A stretch of DNA of 64,000 nt from Phycisphaerales bacterium (GCA_019750095.1 JAIEOW010000040.1:21752-85751), one strand, 5' to 3'; shown: positions 17,342-25,662, counted from the stretch's first letter. Notes: a model not told the origin generated them from the letters alone. A program made the numbers and translations.

Positions 17342-19186
17342 TCAGGTCTGCAACACACCCGTCTTGAACGCCTTGGAATAGTCCCACCCCACCGTCATCT
17401 CCAGTGCCCGGATCAACTCCTCCCGCGTGCGGTGCGGCTCGATCAGGCGATCAACCCATCCTCGGGCCGCGGCGTGGCGGATGTCCTGCTGCTCGCTATA
17501 GCTCGCGTGGACGGCGGCCAGGATTTGTTTGTGGGTTTGCTCGTCGATCTGTTCGCCCTTGCGCTCGCGGGCTTTCTCTTCGATCATCGCCAGCACGCCT
17601 GTGGCCTGATTCGCGCCCATCACGGCACACTTCGCCGCGGGCCAGGCGTAGGACAGGAACGGGTCAAAGGCCCGGCCGCACATGGCGTAGTTGCCCGCGC
17701 CATAGCTGCCGCCGAGGATCAGGACGATCTTGGGCACGACGCAGTTGCTCATGGCGTTGACCATCTTGGCACCAGCACGGATGATGCCCTGGTGCTCGCT
17801 CTCTTTGCCGACCATGAAGCCGCTGGTGTCGTGCAGGAAGATGATCGGAACTTTGCTTTGGTTGCAGCCCATGATGAAACGAGCGGCTTTATCGGCCGAA
17901 TCGTGGTAGATGACGCCTGGGAGTTGCGTCTGGACATGCCCACCTGCGCTTGAGCGCGTCACTTTCTTTTGGTTAGCGACGATGCCCACCGGGTGTCCGC
18001 CGACGCGTCCGTAGCCGCAGACGAGAGACGGGCCGTATTCGGCCTTGTACTCGTCGAAATCAGCACCTGATGGGGTGCGGGAGTCAACAAAGCAGTGAAT
18101 CAAGTCGCGGACATCGTACTGAGCGCCCGGCTTGTCCGTGAAAACGTCGTACACTCTCTCGCCTGCAAAAGCAGGCGGAGTGCCCTTTCGCCGACCTGAT
18201 TCGATGAGTCGGTCCACCGCTGCGAGGCGATCAGCGAGCGCGTCTTCGGAAAGCAGCGCCTGAGTTCGTTCGGTCCATCGCTTTTGTGCCTCTTCGCGAC
18301 CCAACTCATCGAGTTCATTCGCGACTTCGCCGTGTGCCCGGAAACACAGATTCTGCTGTTCCGCGTCGAGCATTTCAACAGTCTCTCGAAGGTCGTTTGT
18401 GTGGCGCTTAGCAAGAACGTCTCGCAATCGTCTCAGGCAGCTCTCGTCATCCTTCTCGCGAAAGTCGATCGTCCCACTGATCGCCGCATGCATCTTCGCT
18501 CCGCCCAGGTCTTCATCGGTCACCACCTGACCCACGGCGGCCTTCACAAGCGCCGGCCCGGCGAGATACAGCCCGCTGCCCTCGGTCATCAGCAGCGTGT
18601 CGCAGAGCACAGGCAGATAGCCGCCACCGGCGACGCAATAGCCCATGATCGCGGCAATCTGCGGGATGCCCTCGGCGCTGATCACGGCGTTGTTGCGGAA
18701 GATTCTGCCGAAGTCGTCGGTATCCGGAAACACGTCCTCCTGCAGCGGCAGAAACACGCCCGCCGAGTCGACGAGATACAGCAGCGGCAGCCGCGCCATG
18801 TGGGCGATGTTCTGGGCGCGGATGATCTTCTTGCAGGTCATCGGGAAAAACGCGCCGGCCTTCACCGTCGCGTCGTTGGCGATGATCATGCAATCCCGCC
18901 CATGCACGCGGCCCACGCCGGTGACGACGCCCGCTGCGGGCGCGCCGCCGTGCTCGGCGTACATGCCATGCGCTGACCACAACCCGAACTCCGCGAAGCT
19001 CGCTTCGTCATCGACGAGTTTGGCGATGCGCTCGCGCGCGGTCAGGCGGCCTTTCTCGTGCTGGCGCTGGATCGCCGACTTGCCGCCCCCTTTGCGGATG
19101 ATCGCTTCGTCGATCTTCATCAGATCGGTGCGCTGGCGCAGAGAGAGGTCGGCAAAGTCCGGGTGCGTCGCGGGAGAGGTGGACAT
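17342..19186 (-). CDS. Acyl-CoA carboxylase beta subunit (carboxyltransferase)
   Basis: This 614-residue carboxyltransferase follows the methylcrotonyl/propionyl-CoA carboxylase beta chain: KGRLTARERIAKLVDD, then AGVVTGVGRVHGRDCMIIAND and LVDSAGVFLPLQEDVFPD in the N-terminal half, and ILGGSYGAGNYAMCGRA plus WPAAKCAVMG in the C-terminal half. It catalyses transfer of carboxyl from carboxybiotin to an acyl-CoA. It is about 50-70 residues longer than a typical chain, with an extra linker near residues 250-330, and the DNA in that central part is visibly less GC-rich than its ends. The matching biotin carboxylase is not in the window, so the substrate is uncertain. Start ATG 19186 matches the conserved beginning. 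Confidence 0.9.
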   Translation of the reverse strand: MSTSPATHPDFADLSLRQRTDLMKIDEAIIRKGGGKSAIQRQHEKGRLTARERIAKLVDDEASFAEFGLWSAHGMYAEHGGAPAAGVVTGVGRVHGRDCMIIANDATVKAGAFFPMTCKKIIRAQNIAHMARLPLLYLVDSAGVFLPLQEDVFPDTDDFGRIFRNNAVISAEGIPQIAAIMGYCVAGGGYLPVLCDTLLMTEGSGLYLAGPALVKAAVGQVVTDEDLGGAKMHAAISGTIDFREKDDESCLRRLRDVLAKRHTNDLRETVEMLDAEQQNLCFRAHGEVANELDELGREEAQKRWTERTQALLSEDALADRLAAVDRLIESGRRKGTPPAFAGERVYDVFTDKPGAQYDVRDLIHCFVDSRTPSGADFDEYKAEYGPSLVCGYGRVGGHPVGIVANQKKVTRSSAGGHVQTQLPGVIYHDSADKAARFIMGCNQSKVPIIFLHDTSGFMVGKESEHQGIIRAGAKMVNAMSNCVVPKIVLILGGSYGAGNYAMCGRAFDPFLSYAWPAAKCAVMGANQATGVLAMIEEKARERKGEQIDEQTHKQILAAVHASYSEQQDIRHAAARGWVDRLIEPHRTREELIRALEMTVGWDYSKAFKTGVLQT

Positions 19187-19210
19187 GGGTCCGGAGGATA
19201 TCGGGCGCGA

Positions 19211-20314
19211 TCAAGCGGAGCGTCGCTTGGCCGTGAGCGGTCGCTCCACGACCCACCAGAAAGCCGCGGCGAGGGCGATCTGGAAACCGGGGTATACGCC
19301 GGTCCACAGCCAATGGGGCGGATTGGCGGGAAGGAGGCGTTCGGTCCACGATCGGCAGATTGGTCCGTTGACGGGATGGATGAGGAACAAGCTGTAGGAG
19401 ATGGTGCCCAGCGCGTTGAAGGGGATGGACCACCATCTCGGCTTCCAGAACTGATCCCAACGAGAAAGCACGAGCAGCATCACCACGAAGCATGTCGCGG
19501 CGGCGAGCCGACGCGTTCCTTCACCCGGAGCTCCGCCTCGAGTGCCCACCCAGCCCAGAGTGATGGTGAGCGGGATCATCAGCACAAGGGCGATCGGAAC
19601 CACGACTTTGGCGACAGAGCCGAGCGATTGAGAGCGCACGGCATAGGCGAGACCGCCGAGCCCGAAGAACGCGGCGCACTCGATCAAGGTGCCTGACCAT
19701 GGGTTTGGGGACAGGATGTTCCACGCCGAGCCGACGATGAGCATGAGTGCCGGGATGGCCCAAACGGGAACGGCGCGGGCGAGACCAGTTCCGACACAGA
19801 TCGCGATGAAGATGTAGAACTGCAGCTCATAGCCGAGGGTCCAGTGCGGCCCAGTGACCCAGGCGGGGTTTGACCAGGGCGAGTCGGGGGAGCCGAGGCC
19901 GGGTATCCAGCTTGTGAGCGTGGCGTGGAAGAACCAGGCGTAGGGCTCGATGGTGGTGCGCCACCCTGCTCCCGAGAAGCCGAGTCCATAACGCACGATT
20001 GCAAGCCAAAGCAGGACAGCGATGACCGGGGGCCAGATGCGCCACCAGCGTCGACGCAGGAGCGCCCATGCGGCACTCCAGCCCGAGGGTGGTGTGGGGC
20101 GCGAATGAAGCGAAGCGCTAATACCAAAGCCGCTGATCACGAAGAAGAGCACAATGAAGACGTGCTCAATGCCAAAGTGCACGGCTCGGATGTGGTTGAG
20201 GATGACGCAGACGGCAAGAACTCCGCGGATGGGATGCAGGAGCTCGAACCGAGAGCTTCGGCGTTCAGTTGCCAGCGCGGGCGTGGGGAGGTTTTGGTTC
20301 TTTAATCGATCCAC
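19211..20314 (-). CDS. Acyltransferase family 3 membrane protein
   Basis: The 367-residue multi-helix protein belongs to the OatA/NodX-type acyltransferase-3 family: RFELLHPIRGVLAVCVILNH near residues 22-41 carries the [LD]xxRGxA signature, followed by VFIVLFFVISGFGISASL and about nine further hydrophobic helices. These integral inner-membrane proteins usually O-acetylate polysaccharide or peptidoglycan sugars. The C-terminal segment ISYSLFLIHP is the expected conserved final helix region. No SGNH hydrolase domain is fused. It ends 24 bases upstream of the carboxylase gene and could be co-transcribed. Acceptor unknown. Confidence 0.87.
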   Translation of the reverse strand: MDRLKNQNLPTPALATERRSSRFELLHPIRGVLAVCVILNHIRAVHFGIEHVFIVLFFVISGFGISASLHSRPTPPSGWSAAWALLRRRWWRIWPPVIAVLLWLAIVRYGLGFSGAGWRTTIEPYAWFFHATLTSWIPGLGSPDSPWSNPAWVTGPHWTLGYELQFYIFIAICVGTGLARAVPVWAIPALMLIVGSAWNILSPNPWSGTLIECAAFFGLGGLAYAVRSQSLGSVAKVVVPIALVLMIPLTITLGWVGTRGGAPGEGTRRLAAATCFVVMLLVLSRWDQFWKPRWWSIPFNALGTISYSLFLIHPVNGPICRSWTERLLPANPPHWLWTGVYPGFQIALAAAFWWVVERPLTAKRRSA

Positions 20315-20332
20315 GAAAAGGCTTGGGACGAG

Positions 20333-21148
20333 TCAGAGGGTGGTCAAGGGTCGCTTGCTGAGCATGACCCCCGCGGCGGTCCACGCACACAGCGTGACGG
20401 ACCCCAGAATCGCGAGATCACGCCAGGGCCACTCCCCGCGTTGGAGCATGCCGATGGGGCGGTAGTAGTGCAAAAAGCTCAGGAATGAGACGTGTTTCGC
20501 AGGGTCCCAGATCAGTTGCAGATAGTTCAAAAGCAGCGAGCCGACGGCGATCACGAGCACGAATAAAACGGCCCGCCCCCGACGATCGCTGATGGTCCCG
20601 GCGAGCAGGCCCAGTGTGCTCACCAGGGCGTAGACAAAGCCGAGATTGACGAGGACCATGGCGAGTTTGCCCCAGCTTGGGCGATACTCGGGATTGATGA
20701 ACATGGCGCCCACAAAGCTGCCCAGATAGATGGCGGCGAGCACGAAGAGGCCGCTGATGAGCCAGGCGACGGTCTCGCTGAGGAAGAGCTGCCATCTGGA
20801 GACGGGCAGGCCCATGAGAATGTCGATGGTGCCGCGTTCGATCTCACCTGCGGGGACGCGCGTGCAGACAAAGATCGCCTGGGTGCAGAGCAGGATGAGC
20901 ACGACGGGGTGGCTCCACCCGATGCTGAAGGCGATGTCGGCGATGCCGCCGGTGGAAGAGTCGACGCCGAGCATGACGTTGCGGAGCTGCTGGAGCCCGG
21001 GCGGGATGAAGCTGCGCTGCGCGAAGCGGGCCTGCACCTGCGGGAGTGCATAGGCGAGCAGGCCGGAGATCGCGCTCAGAAGTGCGGCGCAGAGCAGCGT
21101 GACGGGTGCCATCTCGCGCAGCGCACGCTGGATGAGGCCAAGGTTCAT
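20333..21148 (-). CDS. ABC-2 type transporter permease
   Basis: The 271-residue protein has six to seven hydrophobic helices, starting near residues 15-35, then a long external loop and helices at about 80-100, 126-150, 165-190 and 195-210. The INPEYRPSWGKL loop and GEIERGTIDILMGLPVSRW cytoplasmic loop resemble Cu-ABC/NosY-type ABC-2 permeases. It overlaps the stop codon of the upstream ATPase gene by ATGA, so the two make one exporter. It has no signal peptide. Substrate unknown; this subgroup often exports drugs, lipids or matures enzymes. Confidence 0.87.
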   Translation of the reverse strand: MNLGLIQRALREMAPVTLLCAALLSAISGLLAYALPQVQARFAQRSFIPPGLQQLRNVMLGVDSSTGGIADIAFSIGWSHPVVLILLCTQAIFVCTRVPAGEIERGTIDILMGLPVSRWQLFLSETVAWLISGLFVLAAIYLGSFVGAMFINPEYRPSWGKLAMVLVNLGFVYALVSTLGLLAGTISDRRGRAVLFVLVIAVGSLLLNYLQLIWDPAKHVSFLSFLHYYRPIGMLQRGEWPWRDLAILGSVTLCAWTAAGVMLSKRPLTTL

Positions 21149-22062
21149 GTCGCGCTCCCCTGTGCCGTGGTGGCGGGTTGGTCTTGATAGAACTCGCGGA
21201 AGAGTGATTCGAGATCGGGCCTCCCGAGGGCGAGATCGTCGATGGGGAGCGTGCTGAGCCAGGGGAGCAGGCCGACGACGTTGGCGCTGGCGTGAAGGAG
21301 GATGTCGGGGCCGTCGCGACTGACGATGCGCACGCCGGCGGGGAGGGCGTGCGAGAGCGTGTCGGGCGAGCCGGATTTCCAGCGGAGCGTGATCTCGTGT
21401 CCGGCGCGGGCGCGGAGGGCGGCGAGCTCGCCATCAAAGACGATCTTGCCGTGGCGGATGATCGCCAGCCGCTCGCAGAGGCGCTCGACCTCGCTCAAGG
21501 TGTGGCTGGAGAAGAAGACGGTGCGGCCCTGGCGAGCGACGGAGCGGAGTTCATCGAGGAGACGATCCTGCATGAGCGGGTCGAGGCCGCTGGAGGGCTC
21601 GTCGAGGATGAGCAGCTTCGGTTCGTGGGCCATGGCGAGGATGAGCCCGAGCTTTTGGCGCATGCCCTTGCTCATGCGGCGGACCTTGACGCCGAGGTCG
21701 AGCTCGAACAAGTCGGCGAGCTCGCGTGCCTTGCGATCAAGGTTGAGGTCGCGGACCGAAGCGACCATCTTGACGGCGGCGCGGCCGTCGAGCCAGGGCC
21801 AGAGCCGGAGATCGCCCGGGACATAGCCGACGTCGCGTTTGATCTGGGCGGACTGCGACCAGCAGTCGAGCCCGAGGATCTTGGCGGTGCCCTCGCGGGC
21901 GTGGAGGAAGCCGAGCAGGACGCGGATGGTGGTGGTCTTGCCCGCGCCGTTGGGCCCGAGGAAGCCGTAGAGTGAGCCCTCGCGGATATTGAGCGAGACG
22001 GCGTCAACGCCGCGGCGTGGGCCGTAGCGATAGGTGAGGTTGTTGGTTTCGATCACGCCCAT
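21145..22062 (-). CDS. ABC transporter ATP-binding protein, exporter type
   Basis: A 305-residue ATPase: Walker A GPNGAGKT at residues 36-43, signature RMSKGMRQKL, Walker B LLILDEPSSGLDP, and the switch His in FFSSHTLSEVERL. The SKGM signature and single domain match ABC-2 export ATPases. Its start codon at 22062 begins the conserved IETNNLTYRYG. Upstream open sequence to 22305 is not conserved and overlaps repeats. With the permease overlapping its 3' end it forms a half-exporter pair. The 440 bases upstream carry repeats rather than a gene. Confidence 0.93.
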   Translation of the reverse strand: MGVIETNNLTYRYGPRRGVDAVSLNIREGSLYGFLGPNGAGKTTTIRVLLGFLHAREGTAKILGLDCWSQSAQIKRDVGYVPGDLRLWPWLDGRAAVKMVASVRDLNLDRKARELADLFELDLGVKVRRMSKGMRQKLGLILAMAHEPKLLILDEPSSGLDPLMQDRLLDELRSVARQGRTVFFSSHTLSEVERLCERLAIIRHGKIVFDGELAALRARAGHEITLRWKSGSPDTLSHALPAGVRIVSRDGPDILLHASANVVGLLPWLSTLPIDDLALGRPDLESLFREFYQDQPATTAQGSAT

Positions 22063-22504
22063 GAGACCGGAGAGAGGGTACCCGTGCCGGTGGGAGTGAT
22101 TCGGTGAGATGATGGGTTGGATTCGCGGGAGCGAGCCCTTCAATCTGTTTCCGCCGCGCATCCGGGCGTCGACCGAGACTTTGGATTTCAGCCCGTAGGG
22201 CTGTTCTTGAGTAGCCGGGGGTGAGCGAGGCCTTGCGAGCCACCCCCGGGAACTCGGAGAATAGATTGCTATGGCCCGTATGTTCGCACGCCGAAGGTGT
22301 GTCACGTTGATGCGACGCTTGTAGCAACGGGCACTCTTTCAGAGTGCGAAGGATCGAGATCGACACACGTTCGAGTGCGAAGAGTCCGGGGGTGTCGCTT
22401 TGCTCCACCCCCGGCTACGAGCGGGCAGCCCTTCGGGCTGAAGTACCGTGAAACGCATCGCCAGCAGAGTGAGTTTCGGGCCGAGCGGTCAAGGGACGCA
22501 CGCG
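22063..22504. repeat. Intergenic repeat patch, no gene
   Basis: No convincing coding sequence. Seen instead are several palindromes: CCGGGGGTG at 22215-22223 pairing with 22241-22249, GCACTCT at 22331-22337 pairing with 22341-22347, CCGGGGGTG at 22386-22394 pairing with 22406-22414, and GCAGCCCTTCGGGCTG at 22425-22440. These are relatives of the repeats around the IS200-like genes at 24-25.7 kb. Confidence 0.65.
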
Positions 22505-23017
22505 TCAGGCCGCGTCGAGCAGGCGGTTCATCAGGGCGTTGACGAAGCTGAGGCGAGAGCCCTGGAAGGCGGATTCGCTCGCGGCGACGGTGCGCCTTCG
22601 GGTGTCTTCGAGTTTGATGCTGATGGCGGCGAGCTGGCCGGGAGCCTGATCCTGCCACTGTTCAACAAGAATCTGCACGCGTTCGAGTTCCTGTCGATCG
22701 AGCCAGACGGCGTGGCACTGAAGGCAGCGGTCGATGAAGATGTCTGAGGAGCCGAAGTAGTTGACCGTGGTCATCTTCGCGGCACACACGGGGCAGCCCA
22801 GGCCGCGCTGGAGCGACTTTGCGGGCGTGCCCATGATGGGGCGCGAGTGCTGGACGAGTTGCGGCCAGAGTTCGCCGAAGGTGGATTCGCGCGTGCGGAC
22901 GATGTGCGAGAGCGTGTCGCCGGAGACCAGATCGCCGCCGCAGGACTCGCAGGTGAAGACCAGCGCGCCTTCATACTCGAGCGGGGTGAGTTCGCGCCCA
23001 TCGATCGGACAACGCAT
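22505..23017 (-). CDS. Protein with two zf-TFIIB-like zinc ribbons
   Basis: Using the ATG at 23017, the 170-residue protein has two repeats of a TFIIB-type ribbon. The first is MRCPIDGREL with C23xxC26 in FTCESCGGDL, and the second is CPVC at residues 75-78 with C98xxC101 in DRCLQCHAVWLD. Both are followed by the aromatic-acidic tail typical of zf-TFIIB proteins. The C-terminal 50 residues form a helical segment ending RLSFVNALMNRLLD. Function is unknown. The frame extends 30 codons further upstream, but those residues are not conserved. No evident operon partner. Confidence 0.82.
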   Translation of the reverse strand: MRCPIDGRELTPLEYEGALVFTCESCGGDLVSGDTLSHIVRTRESTFGELWPQLVQHSRPIMGTPAKSLQRGLGCPVCAAKMTTVNYFGSSDIFIDRCLQCHAVWLDRQELERVQILVEQWQDQAPGQLAAISIKLEDTRRRTVAASESAFQGSRLSFVNALMNRLLDAA

Positions 23018-23340
23018 GAAGAGATCTCCGGTGGGAAAGGGGCGACACGATGTTCCCGGCCACGCGTGAACGGGAGTTCGTTGACCGGAATCGGCTGTTC
23101 TGCTCACGGAGTTTTCCCGGAGCGACAGACTTGCGCGTGAAGCTGTCGGGCCTGTGCGGTGTCGAAGACTTGCCCGCGCGTGGGGCGGCGGTGCGGAGCG
23201 GCAAAGGAGTTACCGGGCTGCTGGCAAGCCGTATCGCGGACCGTGCATCGTGGGAAGGAGTCGAGGGCCTGCGATGAGACGAGAGCTACAGGCACAGGCG
23301 GGACGCCTGTGCCACCAGAGACACGGTGCGCAGACGCGCG
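23018..23340. other. Intergenic region with a palindrome, no gene
   Basis: This stretch separates frr from the zinc-ribbon gene and carries no convincing coding sequence. The only clear structure is CACAGGCG at 23293-23300 with CGCCTGTG at 23304-23311, just beyond the frr stop, where it may end that transcript. Confidence 0.6.
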
Positions 23341-23907
23341 TTAGATGTCCTCGATCTCTTTGGCCTTCTTGTTCACCAGCTCGTCGGCCTCGGTCTCGTA
23401 CTTCTTGAGCAGCTTCTGGATCTCTTCCTTCAGCGTCTCGATTTCATCTTCAGGAACGTGGGCCTTGGGGTCGGCCTTGAGCTGGTCGGCCAGCTTATTG
23501 GCGTCGCGCCGAGCGTTGCGAAGCGTGATCTTGGTCTCTTCGGACATCTTCTTGCAGTGGCCGACAAGCTGCTTGCGTCGATCGCCGGTGAGCGAGGGCA
23601 GGTTGACGCGGATCTGCTTGCCCTCGGGCATGGGGTTGAGCCCGAGCCCGGAGGTTTCGATGGCCTTCTTGATCGCCTGGATGCTGCTGGCGTCGAACGG
23701 CTTGATGAGGAGCTGGGCCGGCTCGGGGACGCTGATGGCGGCGATGTTCTTGAGGTCCTGCATGTCGCCGTAGTAGTCGACCTTGATGAACTCGATCAGG
23801 GCGGGCGAGGCACGGCCTGTTCGCATGCCGCGAAGCTCCTTTTTGAGGTGCTCAACGGACTTGGTCATGGCTTCTTCGGCTTCGAGGAGGATGGTGTCGG
23901 GGTCCAT
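23341..23907 (-). CDS. frr: Ribosome recycling factor
   Basis: The 188-residue product is of normal length for RRF (about 185). It contains the conserved helices and motifs: HLKKELRGMRTGRASPALIE (residues about 19-38), VKVDYYGD-like KVDYYGDMQDLKNIA, and the C-terminal coiled region IRVNLPSLTGDRRKQLVGHCKKM. RRF with EF-G splits the post-termination ribosome. ATG 23907 begins the helix; upstream open frame lies in the repeat region. The usual neighbour pyrH is 1.8 kb upstream on the same strand, separated by a mobile-element patch, so a shared transcript is uncertain. Confidence 0.97.
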   Translation of the reverse strand: MDPDTILLEAEEAMTKSVEHLKKELRGMRTGRASPALIEFIKVDYYGDMQDLKNIAAISVPEPAQLLIKPFDASSIQAIKKAIETSGLGLNPMPEGKQIRVNLPSLTGDRRKQLVGHCKKMSEETKITLRNARRDANKLADQLKADPKAHVPEDEIETLKEEIQKLLKKYETEADELVNKKAKEIEDI

Positions 23908-24038
23908 GGGGGGAGTGTATGTGAGCGGCAGAGATGGCGGCGAGGCGAGATCGCGAATCGGCGTGGGGGTTGGGACGTGCGGGGCATGAGTGCAAGATGC
24001 GGCGCGGAGCCATGCGTCGTGCAATCCATGGGCAGTCT

Positions 24039-24167
24039 GCTTCAGGCCGAAGGCCTGGACATTCGTAGCCGGGGCGTGGAGCGAGTCTTCGAGCGACACC
24101 CCCGGATACCGGCCCGCTTTGCCTCACATGCTGTGTGAATCCCCGCAGCCCGAAGGGCTGCTCGCTG
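24039..24167. repeat. Composite palindromic repeat, copy A
   Basis: Nearly identical over its length to copy C at 24839-24966, in the same orientation on the plus strand. It contains a TTCAGGCCGAAGGCCTGGA palindrome at 24041-24059, the 24066-24105 hairpin block and GCAGCCCGAAGGGCTGC near 24145-24161. It lies downstream of the minus-strand transposase gene. Confidence 0.75.
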
Positions 24168-24171
24168 CACC

Positions 24172-24624
24172 TTACTCCCAGATGTATCGCTCATCCCACT
24201 CGATGCCGTACTTCCGCAGAAACTCGCGAACTTCATCCCTGAAATCGACCGCGCGGTGATGTTCCCTTTGGTGTGCGATGTACTTTCTGAGGGCATTGGC
24301 CGCGGACTCGCCGATTGAAAACGCGAAGTATCCGTCTTGCCACGCGAACGCTTCGAGCGACTCATCGCGCAGCTTGATCCACTTGGAGGAGTCGCGTTTG
24401 ACCTCGAGCATAAGGGCGGAGATGGACTGTGTTTTGCTCAGACTGATCATCATGTGAACGTGGTCCACAGTGCCGCCCATGGCGAGCAGGGGGGAGTCCA
24501 TGCTTCGGCAGATTCCGCCGATGTATGAGTAGAGGTCCGGCTCGATGGACTCTGGGATGATCGCGATGCGGTTCTTGGTTGAGAATGTGATGTGGATAAG
24601 GAGTTTTGTGAGCGTGGACGCCAT
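24172..24624 (-). CDS. IS200-like Y1 transposase (HUH family), copy 1
   Basis: This 150-residue product matches IS200/IS605-type TnpA or its domesticated relatives: MASTLTKLLIHITFSTKNR at the N-terminus, the HUH motif as DHVHMM near residues 54-59, and the catalytic-tyrosine region LRKYIAHQREHH near 113-124. Such enzymes cleave single-stranded hairpin ends through a Tyr intermediate. It is about 78% identical by hand count to the second copy, so the two are diverged rather than recent duplicates. Its own strand shows the same repeat arrangement upstream and downstream as the other copy. No frameshift or stop is seen, so it may be active. Confidence 0.93.
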   Translation of the reverse strand: MASTLTKLLIHITFSTKNRIAIIPESIEPDLYSYIGGICRSMDSPLLAMGGTVDHVHMMISLSKTQSISALMLEVKRDSSKWIKLRDESLEAFAWQDGYFAFSIGESAANALRKYIAHQREHHRAVDFRDEVREFLRKYGIEWDERYIWE

Positions 24625-24640
24625 GTGGGCACGATACCGG

Positions 24641-24760
24641 CGGGCAGCCCTTCGGGCTGCGGATGGCGCAAGGCAGGGGTGGGAGGGCGACGTCTTCCGG
24701 GGGTGTCGCTCGAAGACTCGCTCCACGCCCCGGCTATTGGCGGGCAGCCCTTCGGGCTGT
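24641..24760. repeat. Composite palindromic repeat, copy B
   Basis: Two GCAGCCCTTCGGGCTG hairpins (24644-24660 and 24744-24759) flank a GGGGGTGTCGCTCGAAGACT hairpin block around 24698-24734. It forms the upstream region of the minus-strand transposase and mirrors the upstream region of the plus-strand copy. Confidence 0.7.
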
Positions 24761-24838
24761 GGGTGACACATGCCAAGTGGACGTGGAGAGCCCACGTCCG
24801 TCGTTTTCTCGGTCTGTGGTTATGTTTCGCCCGGAACT

Positions 24839-24966
24839 TCTTCAGGCCGAAGGCCTGGACACCCGTAGCCGGGGCGTGGAGCGAGTCTTCGAGCGACACC
24901 CCCGGATACCGGCGCGCTTTGCCTCACATGCTTTGTAATCACCGCAGCCCGAGGGGCTGCTCGCTG
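24839..24966. repeat. Composite palindromic repeat, copy C
   Basis: Direct copy of repeat A, about 800 bases away, differing at roughly ten positions. It occupies the promoter position of the plus-strand transposase and ends 12 bases before its start. This could place the transposase under control of its own target structure. Confidence 0.75.
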
Positions 24967-24978
24967 GTATCTTGCGGC

Positions 24979-25431
24979 ATGGCTTCCACGCTGACCAAGC
25001 TCCTGATTCATGTCACGTTCTCGACGAAGAACCGCGTCGCGATCATCCCGGAGGGCCTTGAGCCGGACTTGTATTCATACATTGGCGGGATCTGCCGACG
25101 CATGGAATCGCCGCTGCTTGCGATGGGTGGGACGGCCGACCACGTCCACATGATGGTGAGTCTCGCGAAGACGGTCCCGCTTTCGGGGCTGATGCTCGAG
25201 GTTAAACGTGATTCTTCGAAGTGGATCAAAGAGCGTGATGCCGCGATGCGGACCTTTGCGTGGCAGGATGGATACTTCGGGTTCTCGATCGGGGCATCGG
25301 GGGCCGATGGGCTCAGGGCGTACATTGCGAACCAGAAGAATCACCACAGCACGGTGGACTTCAAGGATGAAGTGCGGGAGTTCTTGAGGAAGTACGGCGT
25401 CGAGTGGGACGAGCGATATACCTGGGATTGA
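24979..25431 (+). CDS. IS200-like Y1 transposase (HUH family), copy 2
   Basis: The second 150-residue transposase: MASTLTKLLIHVTFSTKNR start, DHVHMM HUH motif near residues 54-59 and LRAYIANQKNHH tyrosine region. It is divergent from copy 1 and equally intact. ATG 24979 lies 12 bases after composite repeat C. The frame is open for a long way upstream through the repeat, which is typical of GC-rich palindromes and not coding. The pair leaves the flanking genes frr and pyrH intact. Whether both copies act or one is a domesticated REP-type transposase cannot be told from sequence alone. Confidence 0.93.
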   Translation: MASTLTKLLIHVTFSTKNRVAIIPEGLEPDLYSYIGGICRRMESPLLAMGGTADHVHMMVSLAKTVPLSGLMLEVKRDSSKWIKERDAAMRTFAWQDGYFGFSIGASGADGLRAYIANQKNHHSTVDFKDEVREFLRKYGVEWDERYTWD

Positions 25432-25435
25432 CGCG

Positions 25436-25662
25436 GCGGGCAGCCCTTCGGGCTGCGGGATCAAAAAGACACGGGTTGGTGCGTGGTGCCGGTGTCCGGG
25501 GGTGTCGCTCGCGGACTCGCTCCACGCCCCGGCTACGTGAGAGCAGCCCCTCGGGCTGCGATGCGAACAAGGCATGAGGAAGATTGGTGCCAACGAACCG
25601 GGGGTGTCGCTCGAAGACTCGCTCCACGCCCCGGCTACTGGAGGGCAGCCCTTCGGGCTGCG
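25436..25662. repeat. Composite palindromic repeats, copies D and E
   Basis: Copy D (25436-25560) has GCAGCCCTTCGGGCTGC at 25440-25456, the GGGGGTGTCGCTCGCGGACT variant hairpin, and a closing GCAGCCCCTCGGGCTGC. Copy E (25598-25662) repeats the hairpin and GCAGCCCTTCGGGCTGC alone. They lie between the plus-strand transposase and pyrH. Confidence 0.7.

Larger units (their letters stand above)
24039..25662. mobile_element. IS200-like twin transposase cluster with palindromic repeats
   Basis: Two divergent IS200-type transposase genes, 24172-24624 (minus) and 24979-25431 (plus), lie among five composite repeats: A 24039-24167, B 24641-24760, C 24839-24966, D 25436-25560 and E 25598-25662. Each composite holds a TAGCCGGGGCGTGG...CCCCCGG long hairpin and a GCAGCCCTTCGGGCTGC hairpin. 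Seen from each transposase, the repeats upstream and downstream face one another in inverted order. The cluster sits between frr and pyrH. Repeat symmetry is seen; mobility is inferred from the family. Confidence 0.75.

Noticed and set aside
22004..22408. Minus-strand open frame of 134 codons in the repeat patch
   Set aside because: It reads straight through palindromes, has no recognisable domain and overlaps the ABC ATPase start region.
24039..25662. IS cluster considered as a single composite transposon
   Set aside because: No target-site duplication or outer terminal repeats enclose both genes; repeat order instead supports two units with separate flanks.
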